A stretch of 64,000 nt of DNA, taken from NCBI RefSeq assembly GCF_001475935.1, contig NZ_LDQA01000022.1, forward strand, positions 62,001-126,000, in the 5' to 3' direction. The DNA comes from Aureimonas ureilytica. Lineage in GTDB: Bacteria; Pseudomonadota; Alphaproteobacteria; Rhizobiales; Rhizobiaceae. The translations under genes and the position numbers were made by a program. Below the pieces are notes generated by a model. It saw only the letters and a program-made list of their open reading frames with translations. It did no database searches and was not told where the DNA came from. Below are positions 54,255 through 62,199 of this stretch, piece by piece; the first letter of the stretch is position 1; each line of letters opens with the position of its first letter.

Positions 54255-55103
54255 ATGACGACGCTTCGTCCCTGCTTCGAAGAAAACACCAGCGCCGGTC
54301 TGGCAGCGCTCGGTCCCGCCCTCGCAAAGGCGGTCGCCGTCGTGCCCATCGCCGCGATCGAGCAGCATGGCGCGCATCTGCCGCTCGGCACGGACGCGAT
54401 CATCGCCGACGCCATGGTCGAGCGCGCCTTGGAACGCCTGCCGGGCGGGCTGATGGCGACCTTTCTGCCGGTGCAGCGAATCGGCACCTCGGACGAGCAT
54501 TCGAACTTTCCGGGCACCCTGTCGCTCGACTGGCGAACCGGGGTGGAAACCCTCCTGCGGATTGGGGAAGGGCTGGCGCGAACGGGCTTCCGCCGCCTTT
54601 GCATCGTCTCCTCCCATGGCGGCAACACGCAGGTCATGGAACTCGCCGCGCTCGATCTGCGCCGCCGGTTCGGCCTCCTTTGCGCCACGGCCGCTTGGCA
54701 GCGCTTCGGCCTCCCCGAGGGGCTGGTGCCCGAAGACGAGCGGGCGGTCGGCATTCACGGCGGGGCGGTGGAAACCGCTCTGATGATGGCGTTCCGACCC
54801 GATCTGGTGGTGACCTCGAATGTTCAGGATCAGCCCTCGCAGCAGAGCCGAATGGCGGAAGAGTTCCGGCATCTGCGCGCCCATGGTCGGCTCGGCTTCG
54901 GCTGGATGGCGGAAGACCTGAACCCGGTCGGCACGGTGGGCGACGCGCGCCTCGCCACGCCCGAGATGGGCGAGGCGATCGCCCGGCATCAGGCGGTGCG
55001 CCTCGTAGAGCTTCTCCAGGACATCGCCCGCTTCGATCTTGCGACAGCCCCCGTGCAATCGCCATCGGGCGGGACTATATCGGGCGCACCTTTCATGGAG
55101 TGA
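54255..55103 (+). CDS. Creatininase family metal-dependent amidohydrolase
   Basis: 282-residue protein of the creatinine amidohydrolase superfamily. Metal residues sit in IEQHGAHLPLGTD, SSHGGNTQVMEL and AVGIHGGAVETALMM. Members cleave creatinine or cyclic amides, or act in riboflavin/F420-related pathways. It precedes the COG0523 metallochaperone GTPase by five bases, and that GTPase could supply its zinc, which would explain the pairing. Substrate unknown. Confidence 0.88.
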   Translation: MTTLRPCFEENTSAGLAALGPALAKAVAVVPIAAIEQHGAHLPLGTDAIIADAMVERALERLPGGLMATFLPVQRIGTSDEHSNFPGTLSLDWRTGVETLLRIGEGLARTGFRRLCIVSSHGGNTQVMELAALDLRRRFGLLCATAAWQRFGLPEGLVPEDERAVGIHGGAVETALMMAFRPDLVVTSNVQDQPSQQSRMAEEFRHLRAHGRLGFGWMAEDLNPVGTVGDARLATPEMGEAIARHQAVRLVELLQDIARFDLATAPVQSPSGGTISGAPFME

Positions 55104-55108
55104 CCTCG

Positions 55109-56278
55109 ATGTCCGAAACCGCTCGCGGCTCCGAAACCCAGATTCCCGTCACCGTTCTCACCGGCTATCTCGGCTCCGGCAAGACGACGCTGCTCAACCG
55201 AATCCTCTCCGACAACCACGGGCAGCGATACGCCGTCATCGTGAACGAGTTCGGCGAGATCGGCATCGACAACGATCTCATCGTCGAAACCGACGAAGAG
55301 ATCTATGAAATGAACAATGGGTGCGTGTGCTGCACGGTTCGCGGCGACCTCGTGCGCGTGGTGGAAAACCTCACCAAGCGCCCCGGCCGCTTCGACGCCA
55401 TCATCGTGGAGACGACGGGCCTTGCCGATCCCGTACCCGTCGCGCAGACCTTCTTCATGGACGACGATGTGCGCGCCAAGACGCGGCTCGACGCCGTGGT
55501 CACGCTGGTGGATGCCAAGCACCTGCCGCTGCGCCTCAAGGACTCGCGCGAGGCCGAGGATCAGATCGCCTTCGCCGATGTCGTGATCGTCAACAAGACA
55601 GATCTCGTGACGCCCGAAGAACTCGCCCGGATCGAGGCGACCGTTCGGGCGATCAACCCCCATGCCGTGATTCACCGCGCGGAGCGCTCGGCCATCGACC
55701 CCAAGCGCGTGCTCGGGCAGGGCGCGTTCGATTTGAAGCGCGTTCTGGATCAGGAGCCGGAGTTCCTGGAAGAGGCCGCGCACGGCCATGACGATCATGT
55801 CTGCGGGCCGGACTGCGACCACGATCATCACCATCACGACCACCATGCCCATGGGCACGATCATCACGACCACGATCATGGGCATCACGACCACGGCCAT
55901 GACCACCATCATCACGACCATGGCCATCATCACCATGGCGACGTTTCGCCCATCCATGACGTGACGGTGAAATCGGTGTCGCTGCGCGGCGGGGAAATCG
56001 ACCAGCGCAAGTTCTTCCCCTGGATTCAGGATCTTACCCAGACGCAAGGCGCGAACATCCTGCGCCTCAAGGGCATCATGGCCTTTGCGGGCGACCCGGA
56101 TCGCTATGTCGTGCAGGGCGTTCATATGATCATCGAGGGCGATCATCAGCGGCCCTGGCGCGAGGGCGAGGCGCGTGAAAGCCGGCTCGTCTTCATCGGG
56201 CGCGAGCTGGACGCCAAAGCGCTGGAAGAGGGCTTCAAGGCCTGCTTCGCCAAGTCCCCCGCGGCAGCTGGCGCCTGA
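55109..56278 (+). CDS. COG0523 (CobW/ZNG1-type) metallochaperone GTPase with His-rich insert
   Basis: 389-residue G3E GTPase. P-loop G19-Y-L-G-S-G-K-T-T27, the CxCC metal-relay motif C72-V-C74-C75 in NNGCVCCTVRGDL, and the guanine-specificity motif in VNKTDLV. A 52-residue stretch (about 225-276) is almost pure His and Asp with Gly, preceded by a CGPDCDHD segment; it should bind zinc or another divalent metal. C-terminal CobW_C domain follows. ATG 55109 is used; in-frame codons upstream are antisense/overlap of the creatininase gene. Operon: creatininase, this gene, WD40 protein (1-base overlap). No Zur box was seen. Confidence 0.92.
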   Translation: MSETARGSETQIPVTVLTGYLGSGKTTLLNRILSDNHGQRYAVIVNEFGEIGIDNDLIVETDEEIYEMNNGCVCCTVRGDLVRVVENLTKRPGRFDAIIVETTGLADPVPVAQTFFMDDDVRAKTRLDAVVTLVDAKHLPLRLKDSREAEDQIAFADVVIVNKTDLVTPEELARIEATVRAINPHAVIHRAERSAIDPKRVLGQGAFDLKRVLDQEPEFLEEAAHGHDDHVCGPDCDHDHHHHDHHAHGHDHHDHDHGHHDHGHDHHHHDHGHHHHGDVSPIHDVTVKSVSLRGGEIDQRKFFPWIQDLTQTQGANILRLKGIMAFAGDPDRYVVQGVHMIIEGDHQRPWREGEARESRLVFIGRELDAKALEEGFKACFAKSPAAAGA

Positions 56279-57255
56279 TGCCTCAGGTCGTCCCCTACAC
56301 GTTCGACACGCATGTGGAAGCGGCGCTGTTCCTCAAGGACGCGCCGGTCTTCGCCCTGTCGGACGGCACGATCCGCTTTCCCGCCGGCGGCGAGAAGGTG
56401 CTGGAAGCGCACAAGGGCGGCCTCGTCACCGCCCGCTACGACGCCTTTTCCCATCGCCTTCTCACGGGTGGGGAGGATGGGCGCGTCGTCGCGACGCTCC
56501 CTGACATGACCCTTAGCGAACTCGGCTCGGCTGGCCGCAAATGGATCACGGCGGTGGCCGGAGGCCCCGGCGGGGCGGTCGGCTATGCGGCTGGTCGCTC
56601 GGCCTTCGTGCGCGAGGCCAAGGGCGAGGCGCGCGAATTCGTCCATGCCCGTACGGTGGAGGATGTCGCCTTCGCGCCCAAGGGCCTGCGTCTCGCCACG
56701 GCGCGCTATGACGGCGCCAATCTCTTCTTCGCCGGCACGGACGCCAAGCCGCAGGAACTGGACTGGAAGGGGCCGCACACGGACGTCTTCTTCTCGCCGG
56801 ACGGGCGCTTCCTCGTCACCGTCATGCAGGAAAACGCCCTGCATGGCTGGCGTCTGGAAGACGGCAAGCACATGCGCATGACCGGCTATCCCGCCAAGGT
56901 AAAGAGCTGGTCCTGGTCGGCCAAGACCAAGTTCCTGGCGACATCGGGCGCGCCGGCTGCGATTCTCTGGCCCTTCTCGTCCAAGGACGGGCCGATGAAC
57001 AAGGCGCCGCTGGAATTGGGCACGCGCGGCGACACGATGGTCACCGCCGTCGCCTGCCATCCGAGCGACGATATTCTCGCCATCGGCTATGCGGACGGCA
57101 TGATCCTCGCGGTGCGCTTTGCCGATTCGAAGGAGGCGCTCCTGCGCCGAGGCGGCTCGGGCGGCGTCACGACGCTTGGCTGGGACAAGGAAGGCCGCGT
57201 CCTCGCCTTCGGCTCCGACAGCGGCGAGGCGGGCGTCGTGGACATAGCCTCCTGA
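56278..57255 (+). CDS. WD40 repeat protein paired with COG0523 GTPase
   Basis: 325-residue predicted beta-propeller. Repeats include HKGGLVTARYDAFSHRLLTG, FFSPDGRFLVTVMQENALHG, WSWSAKTKFLATSGAPAAIL, VACHPSDDILAIGYADGMIL and GWDKEGRVLAFGSDSGEAGV, each with the start of a WD-type blade. No signal peptide; cytoplasmic. Its start codon overlaps the GTPase stop by one base, so the two are made together. Bacterial WD40 proteins serve as scaffolds; a role as a docking partner for the metallochaperone is inferred. Confidence 0.88.
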   Translation: MPQVVPYTFDTHVEAALFLKDAPVFALSDGTIRFPAGGEKVLEAHKGGLVTARYDAFSHRLLTGGEDGRVVATLPDMTLSELGSAGRKWITAVAGGPGGAVGYAAGRSAFVREAKGEAREFVHARTVEDVAFAPKGLRLATARYDGANLFFAGTDAKPQELDWKGPHTDVFFSPDGRFLVTVMQENALHGWRLEDGKHMRMTGYPAKVKSWSWSAKTKFLATSGAPAAILWPFSSKDGPMNKAPLELGTRGDTMVTAVACHPSDDILAIGYADGMILAVRFADSKEALLRRGGSGGVTTLGWDKEGRVLAFGSDSGEAGVVDIAS

Positions 57256-57322
57256 CGGTAGGGTCTGGTTGGTCGCCCAGCGCTTACGGGCTGGCCGATC
57301 GTTTCAGCGTCTGAATGCATGA

Positions 57323-57366
57323 GGTCGGAACGCGCGGGGGAAGCCCCTTCGCGTTCCGGCCTTTTT
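57323..57366 (+). terminator. Rho-independent terminator of the creatininase-COG0523-WD40 operon
   Basis: A 12-bp stem, GGTCGGAACGCG (57323-57334) with CGCGTTCCGGCC (57350-57361) and one wobble pair, has an inner GGGG/CCCC pairing and is followed by TTTTT (57362-57366). Strong terminator 68 bases after the WD40 stop. Confidence 0.9.
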
Positions 57367-57395
57367 ATCGGCCCGCACGGGCAAGATAGGGATGA

Positions 57396-57986
57396 TCAGG
57401 CGGCTGCGGCGATGGCCTCGGACGCGATTTCGCGGCCCGTGGCAGAGATCATGCCTTCTGCGCCGTGAAGCGCACCCGGCTCGATTTCGAGGCCCAGCAG
57501 CCGATGCCGCTCGAACGGGCCGGGCATGGTGAGGCCTGCGGCCACATCAGCCGAGAAGCCGAAGCGCTCGTAATAGGGCGCGTCGCCCACCAGCACGATC
57601 GCATCATGCCCCCGGAACGCCGCCTCCGCGATGGCGCGGCGCATCAGCGACGAGCCGATGCCGAAGCCCGCGAAGCCCGGCAGAACCGCGAGAGGTCCGA
57701 GCAAGAGGGCGGAAACGGCCGCGCCGCCCCGCTCGCCCGCCGCGACGTTCCACAGGCGCACGGAGCCGATGAGCGTGCCGTCCTCGGTTTCGGCCACGAG
57801 CGCCAGACCGTCGGCCGGCAGCCGCCCGCGACGCAGCGCCTCGGAGGACTTGCGCACGCGGCCTGGACCCATCGCGGCGTCGAGCAGCGCCTCGCGCGCG
57901 CTCACATCCCCCGGCATCTCGGCGCGAAGGTGCACGATCGGCTGGGAGCGCAGGAGTTCGAACAGGGAAACGGGATGCGCGGCCAT
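57396..57986 (-). CDS. GNAT family N-acetyltransferase (YhbS-like)
   Basis: 196-residue acetyltransferase. Acetyl-CoA loop is in GPLAVLPGFAGFGIGSSLMRRAIAEA (motif around FGIGSSL), followed by IVLVGDAPYYERFGFSADVAAGL, both typical of YhbS-type proteins. ATG 57986 has GAGG eight bases upstream; a longer frame to 58187 is high-GC noise. Monocistronic, with a convergent terminator on its 3' side. Acceptor unknown. Confidence 0.88.
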   Translation of the reverse strand: MAAHPVSLFELLRSQPIVHLRAEMPGDVSAREALLDAAMGPGRVRKSSEALRRGRLPADGLALVAETEDGTLIGSVRLWNVAAGERGGAAVSALLLGPLAVLPGFAGFGIGSSLMRRAIAEAAFRGHDAIVLVGDAPYYERFGFSADVAAGLTMPGPFERHRLLGLEIEPGALHGAEGMISATGREIASEAIAAAA

Positions 57987-58234
57987 GAGGCGATCCTCGA
58001 AACAGGGGCGAGCGAACTCGCGCGTCGGCCGAGAGGCGAACGCGCGCGTGAGGGCAGGCGGCCGGGCGGGGCTTGAGGCCGCGTCCGGGCATGGCAACGA
58101 TAAAATCAGCGCGAAGCGCCAAGGGCGCGCAGGCGCCATCGGGCGAGGGGCAAGGCGCCGGGGCCTCACGGGCCTCGGCGGTGTCACAGGGAGATCGATC
58201 CAATCGGCGGCTTTTTAATCCGGCCGGACGACGC

Positions 58235-59368
58235 TCAGATGACGTAGGAGCGAAGCGGCTCGAAACCGTTGAAGGCGACGGCCGAATAGGTCGTCGTGTA
58301 GGCGCCCGTGCCTTCGATCAGAACCTCGTCGCCCACCGTCAGCGAGATCGGCAGCGGATAGGGGGTCTTCTCGTAGAGCACGTCGGCCGAATCGCAGGTC
58401 GGGCCGGCGAGCACGCAGGGCTCCTTACGGTCCTCGTCGCGCGCCGTCACGATCGGATAACGGATCGCCTCGTCCATCGTCTCGGCCAAGCCGCCGAACT
58501 TGCCGATGTCGAGGAAAACCCAGCGGTTCGCGTCCTCGACCGACTTCTTCGACACGAGAACGACCTCGGCCTTGATGACGCCGGCATCGCCCACCATGCC
58601 GCGACCGGGCTCGATGATCGTCTCCGGGATGCGGTTGCCGAAATGGCGGCGCAGCGCGGCGAAGATCGAGCGGCCATAGGCCTGCGCGGTCGGCACGTCC
58701 TTGAGATAGCGCGTTGGGAAACCGCCGCCCATGTTGACGAGGGTCAGCGTGATGCCGCGCTCGGCCAGCGTGTTGAACACGAAGGCGGCGTCGGCCAGCG
58801 CGCCGTCCCAGGCCTCGGTGTCGCATTGCTGCGAACCGACATGGAAGGAGACGCCCGTCGCCGTCAGGCCGAGCGCATGGGCGTGGGTCAGAACGTCCAC
58901 GGCCATGGCCGGAACGCAGCCGAACTTGCGCGACAGTGGCCATTCGGCGCCGGCCCCGTCCGTCAGCACCCGGCAGAAGACGCGCGCGCCGGGTGCGGCG
59001 CGGGCCACCTTCTCGACCTCTTCCACGCAGTCCACCGCGAAGAGCGAGACGCCGAGCGCATGGGCGCAGGCGATGTCGCGCTCTTTCTTGATCGTGTTGC
59101 CATAGGAAATGCGCGAGGGCGTCGCGCCGGCGTTCAGCGCCATCTCGATTTCGGCGACGGAGGCGCAATCGAAATTGGAGCCGAGCGAGGCGAGAAGGCG
59201 CAGGATTTCGGGAGCCGGGTTGGCCTTCACCGCGTAATAGATCGCCGAATCCGGCAGCGCGCGGCGGAAGGATTGATAATTCTCTTCCACCACGTCGAGA
59301 TCGACCACGAGGCAAGGGCCGGTGGGACGTCGGGTGGCGAGAAAGTCGATGATGCGCTGCGTAGCCAT
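58235..59368 (-). CDS. odc: Ornithine/lysine decarboxylase, alanine-racemase fold (PLP, group IV)
   Basis: 377-residue PLP enzyme. The PLP lysine is Lys48 in YYAVKANP; further sites are GVSFHVGSQQ, NMGGGFP (phosphate binding), EPGRGMVGDAG and the catalytic Cys325 in GPTCDSADVL. It would make putrescine from ornithine, or cadaverine from lysine; related Rhizobiales enzymes use both. The gene has a leader of more than 300 bases with stable hairpins upstream and a divergent LysR gene beyond it. No antizyme-like gene is seen. Confidence 0.93.
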   Translation of the reverse strand: MATQRIIDFLATRRPTGPCLVVDLDVVEENYQSFRRALPDSAIYYAVKANPAPEILRLLASLGSNFDCASVAEIEMALNAGATPSRISYGNTIKKERDIACAHALGVSLFAVDCVEEVEKVARAAPGARVFCRVLTDGAGAEWPLSRKFGCVPAMAVDVLTHAHALGLTATGVSFHVGSQQCDTEAWDGALADAAFVFNTLAERGITLTLVNMGGGFPTRYLKDVPTAQAYGRSIFAALRRHFGNRIPETIIEPGRGMVGDAGVIKAEVVLVSKKSVEDANRWVFLDIGKFGGLAETMDEAIRYPIVTARDEDRKEPCVLAGPTCDSADVLYEKTPYPLPISLTVGDEVLIEGTGAYTTTYSAVAFNGFEPLRSYVI

Positions 59369-59526
59369 GGGTCAGCTCCAGTGAACCGCTTGGGTTGACG
59401 AGGAGCGCACGCGCTCAAGCCCACGAACGGCCGGTGGAGACCCCGCTCATGGATCGAACGCGAAACGCGAATAGCCTCCCACATCGGGCAGCCGGACGGC
59501 CGAACGAGAGCGGAAGATTGTGCCAT

Positions 59527-59700
59527 GGCTTGGAGGGTTGGACCCGCCGCACTTCAGGCAAGGAAGGTGTGCCTCTACAGAATTCCCGGCTATGGAGACC
59601 GGGAGAGACCAGAAAGGCCCGCACCGTCGTTGCTTCAAGGCGTCCACGATTTCGCCAGCAGCGAAACCGACCTGGAGGAAACCTCCAGTGACCGACCCGG
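59527..59700 (-). ncRNA. Structured leader RNA upstream of odc (candidate speF element)
   Basis: The 529-bp interval between odc and the LysR gene carries a cluster of hairpins on the odc-sense strand: CTGGAGG-AAA-CCTCCAG type stem (59672-59688), TTCGC/GCGAA (59651-59665), and CCCGG/CCGGG (59585-59603). The conserved-looking block GGGAATTCTGTAGAGGCAC lies next to the last. The speF RNA motif is known upstream of ornithine decarboxylase genes of alphaproteobacteria, so this is the expected place. I recall the family but not its full consensus, so the identity is provisional. Confidence 0.5.
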
Positions 59701-59897
59701 TGATCTTCGCATTCGAAGGACCGGGGGACGCCCACAGGCACGTGCGACATTGGGCAAGGGCCGATATAGGACCCGCTGATGTCGCATACAAGCGAAAAAT
59801 TCACCCTCTCGCACGCTTGCGAACCTGATATGGAAGCGTTTTGGCCGGTGTCGCGATGGGGCAACACGGGTCGGTTTGGGGCAAGGAAATTGTGCCG

Positions 59898-60815
59898 ATG
59901 GATACGTTGACCCGGATGCGCGCCTTCTTGTCTGTCGTGGAAAGCGAGGGCTTCTCGGCGGCGGCACGCAAGACCGGTCGCTCCAAGGCGCTTCTGTCCA
60001 AATATGTGCGCGAGCTGGAGGATGAACTGGGCGTTCTCCTCATCAACCGCACCACGCGCCAGATCGCGCTGACGGCGGCGGGCGAGGTCTATGTGGCGCG
60101 CGCCTCCACGATCCTCGCCGATCTTGCCGCGCTCAACGAGGAAGCGCGCGAGGCGACCGGCGAGGCGAGGGGGGCGCTGCGCGTTACCGCCGCGCGCACC
60201 TTCGGCGATGCCGAGCTGGGCCTCAGTCTCGTCGAGTTCTCGGCCGCCCATCCCGACATCACGCTCGATCTTCACCTCAACGACAGTTTCGTCAATCTGG
60301 TGGAGGAGGGGTTCGACGTTGCGATCCGCATGACGCGCCTCACCGATTCGGCCATGATCGCGCGGCGTCTCGGCCAACTCGATTTCGCGATCTGCGCGAC
60401 GCCGGACTTCCTGAAGACGCATGGCACGCCGACCCATCCGACCGACATTTCCCGCCTGCCGGCCGTGATCGATTCCAACGCCAAGACGCTCTACAACTGG
60501 ACCTTCAAGGACCCCAAGACCGGCGATCCGATCCCCATCAACGTGTCGGGGCGCTTTTCCGCCAACTCTCCCTATACGGTGCGGGCGGCGACGCTGGCGG
60601 GCCTCGGCGTCGCGCTGATCCCCGAATTCGTGGTGCGGCAGGATATCGCCGATGGCCGTCTCGTCTCGATCCTGGACGACTTCGTGCCGCGCGATGCCGG
60701 CATCTATGCGGTTTTTCCGCATCGGCGGCATCTTCCTGCGCGAACGCGCGTGTTTGTTGACTTCTTGGCAACCTGGTTTCGAAAGAATTGTCCGGGTCGC
60801 GAACCGGCAGCTTGA
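59898..60815 (+). CDS. LysR family transcriptional regulator
   Basis: 305-residue LysR regulator of the subgroup with MDTLTRMRAFLSVVESEGFS and SKYVRELEDELGVLLINRTTR; the helix-turn-helix includes GFSAAARKTGRSKALLSKYV. The substrate domain starts at RGALRVTAARTFGDAELG. ATG 59898 has AAGGA ten bases upstream; upstream in-frame starts are not family-like. It lies divergent to odc across a 529-base interval, but these regulators often act elsewhere. Ends 41 bases before the transpeptidase start. Confidence 0.9.
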   Translation: MDTLTRMRAFLSVVESEGFSAAARKTGRSKALLSKYVRELEDELGVLLINRTTRQIALTAAGEVYVARASTILADLAALNEEAREATGEARGALRVTAARTFGDAELGLSLVEFSAAHPDITLDLHLNDSFVNLVEEGFDVAIRMTRLTDSAMIARRLGQLDFAICATPDFLKTHGTPTHPTDISRLPAVIDSNAKTLYNWTFKDPKTGDPIPINVSGRFSANSPYTVRAATLAGLGVALIPEFVVRQDIADGRLVSILDDFVPRDAGIYAVFPHRRHLPARTRVFVDFLATWFRKNCPGREPAA

Positions 60816-60856
60816 CGGATCAAGCTTGTCCGGCCGCTCATGATTCGAGGTTCTCC

Positions 60857-61375
60857 ATGGTCCGTTTTCGCGCCCTCGTCGCATCGGCCGTCATCGCCTG
60901 CGCCACGATGCTCACTCCCGCTTATGCCGCGCCCTCGCGGGATCGGGAGGAAACCCTGTTTCTAGGGGACTACGAGCCAGGCACGATCGTGGTCATGACG
61001 GGCGCGCGGCAGCTCTTCCTGGTGACGGGCCACGAGCGGGCGCTGAAATACGACATCGCCGTCGGCAAGCCGAGCGAGCAGTGGTTCGGCACGAGCTGGG
61101 TTTCCAAGAAGCGCCTCAACCCGATCTGGGTGCCGACGCCATCCATGCGCGAGGCCAAACCGACCCTGCCGGCCTCGGTCGGCCCCGGCCCGAGCAACCC
61201 GCTCGGCCGCCGGGCCATGAATCTGGGCTGGGGCACCTATCGCATCCACGGCACGAATTCGCCGAACTCGATCGGCTCGGCCGCGTCCGCCGGTTGTTTC
61301 CGCATGAGAAACGCCGATGTGGAAGACCTGTTCGAGCGCGTTCACGTGGGCGCGCAGGTCGTGGTGCTGCAGTAA
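60857..61375 (+). CDS. L,D-transpeptidase (YkuD domain)
   Basis: 172-residue exported enzyme. Signal peptide ends in TPAYAA; the YkuD domain shows GTIVVMTGARQLFLVTG at its start and the catalytic block IHGTNSPNSIGSAASAGCFR, in which His and Cys147 are the active residues. It would form 3-3 cross-links in peptidoglycan or attach proteins to it. ATG 60857 begins MVRFRALVASAVIACAT; a longer frame is rejected. A stem-loop follows the stop. Confidence 0.92.
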   Translation: MVRFRALVASAVIACATMLTPAYAAPSRDREETLFLGDYEPGTIVVMTGARQLFLVTGHERALKYDIAVGKPSEQWFGTSWVSKKRLNPIWVPTPSMREAKPTLPASVGPGPSNPLGRRAMNLGWGTYRIHGTNSPNSIGSAASAGCFRMRNADVEDLFERVHVGAQVVVLQ

Positions 61376-61386
61376 GATGCCCTGAG

Positions 61387-61418
61387 CCAGCGCGATCCCC
61401 CGCAAGGGTTCGCGCTGG
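61387..61418 (+). terminator. Stem-loop after the L,D-transpeptidase gene
   Basis: Perfect 9-bp stem CCAGCGCGA / TCGCGCTGG with an inner CCC/GGG, starting 12 bases after the stop; the tail ACTTCTCCCC is only weakly U-rich. Probable terminator. A second small hairpin (61445-61461) lies close to the DUF1007 start. Confidence 0.5.
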
Positions 61419-61483
61419 ACTTCTCCCCAATTTGGCCGTTCTTTGCGCCTCCAAGAGGCGCCGGACGAACGGGGACTGCAAGC

Positions 61484-62155
61484 ATGGGTGTGAGACGGGC
61501 GGCCGCCATCGGCATGGGCGCATGGGCGCTTGGTCTGGTCGCCAGCGGCGGGGCTGAGGCGCATCCCCATGTCTTCGCCGACTCCAAGATGGAGATCGTC
61601 GGAACGGCCGATGGCAAGCTCTCCGCGATCCGCAATATCTGGCGCTTCGACGAACTTTTCTCCTCCAGCGTCGTGGTGGATTTCGACAAGAACGGAAACG
61701 GCAAGCTCGACCCGGACGAGCTGGAGGCGGTGGGCAAGACCGTGCTCGGCTCCATCGCCGAGTGGGAGTTCTATACGTTCGTCTCGATCGGCAAGCGCGA
61801 CATCAAGCTCCATCCGCCCAAGGAAATCCGTGGCCTCTTCGACCATGGGCAGCTGACTCTATTCTTCGAGATGACACCCGCCGAGCCGGTGGACCTGAAG
61901 AAGGACAAGGTGACCTTCTCCGTTTATGACGAGAGCTATTTCGTCGCCTTCGACTTCGCCGACGAGAACGCCTATCAGCTGCTCGATCTGCCGAAGACCT
62001 GCACCAAGAGCTTCACCCGGCCGGACCCCGATGCCGACGCGTCGGAGTGGATGAATTCGGTGTCCATGCTGAAGCCCAACCAGCAGCTTCCCGACGATGG
62101 CGTGAATTTCTCGCAGCTTCTGGCGACGCGCATCGACGTGTCATGCGCCAAGTAA
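61484..62155 (+). CDS. DUF1007 periplasmic protein with EF-hand-like loop
   Basis: 223-residue exported protein of the DUF1007 family: after a signal peptide (ending GAEA) come HPHVFADSKMEIV, IRNIWRFDELFSSSVV and SVYDESYFVAFDFA. The HPHVF start, with two His at the mature N-terminus, could bind metal. Residues 68-79, DKNGNGKLDPDE, match a 12-residue EF-hand loop at every coordinating position. DUF1007 proteins are encoded beside NicO/RcnA-type exporters, as here (44 bases upstream). Function unknown; metal delivery is suggested. Confidence 0.88.
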   Translation: MGVRRAAAIGMGAWALGLVASGGAEAHPHVFADSKMEIVGTADGKLSAIRNIWRFDELFSSSVVVDFDKNGNGKLDPDELEAVGKTVLGSIAEWEFYTFVSIGKRDIKLHPPKEIRGLFDHGQLTLFFEMTPAEPVDLKKDKVTFSVYDESYFVAFDFADENAYQLLDLPKTCTKSFTRPDPDADASEWMNSVSMLKPNQQLPDDGVNFSQLLATRIDVSCAK

Positions 62156-62199
62156 ATTCCCCTGCTACAGACCGCTCGTCGCATTCGAAAGGCCCGACC

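Noticed and set aside
54182-55108. N-terminal extension of the COG0523 gene through the creatininase region
   Set aside because: It is out of frame with creatininase and only the part from ATG 55109 (P-loop at residue 19) looks like the family.
55781-55940. Apparent tandem DNA repeat of CATCACGACCATG-like units
   Set aside because: It is the codons of the His/Asp-rich metal-binding stretch of the GTPase, not a non-coding repeat.
59447-59791. Minus-strand frame of 114 codons in the odc leader, containing a CLKCGG segment
   Set aside because: No ribosome-binding site or family pattern; the region is better explained as structured leader RNA. A short regulatory peptide cannot be excluded.
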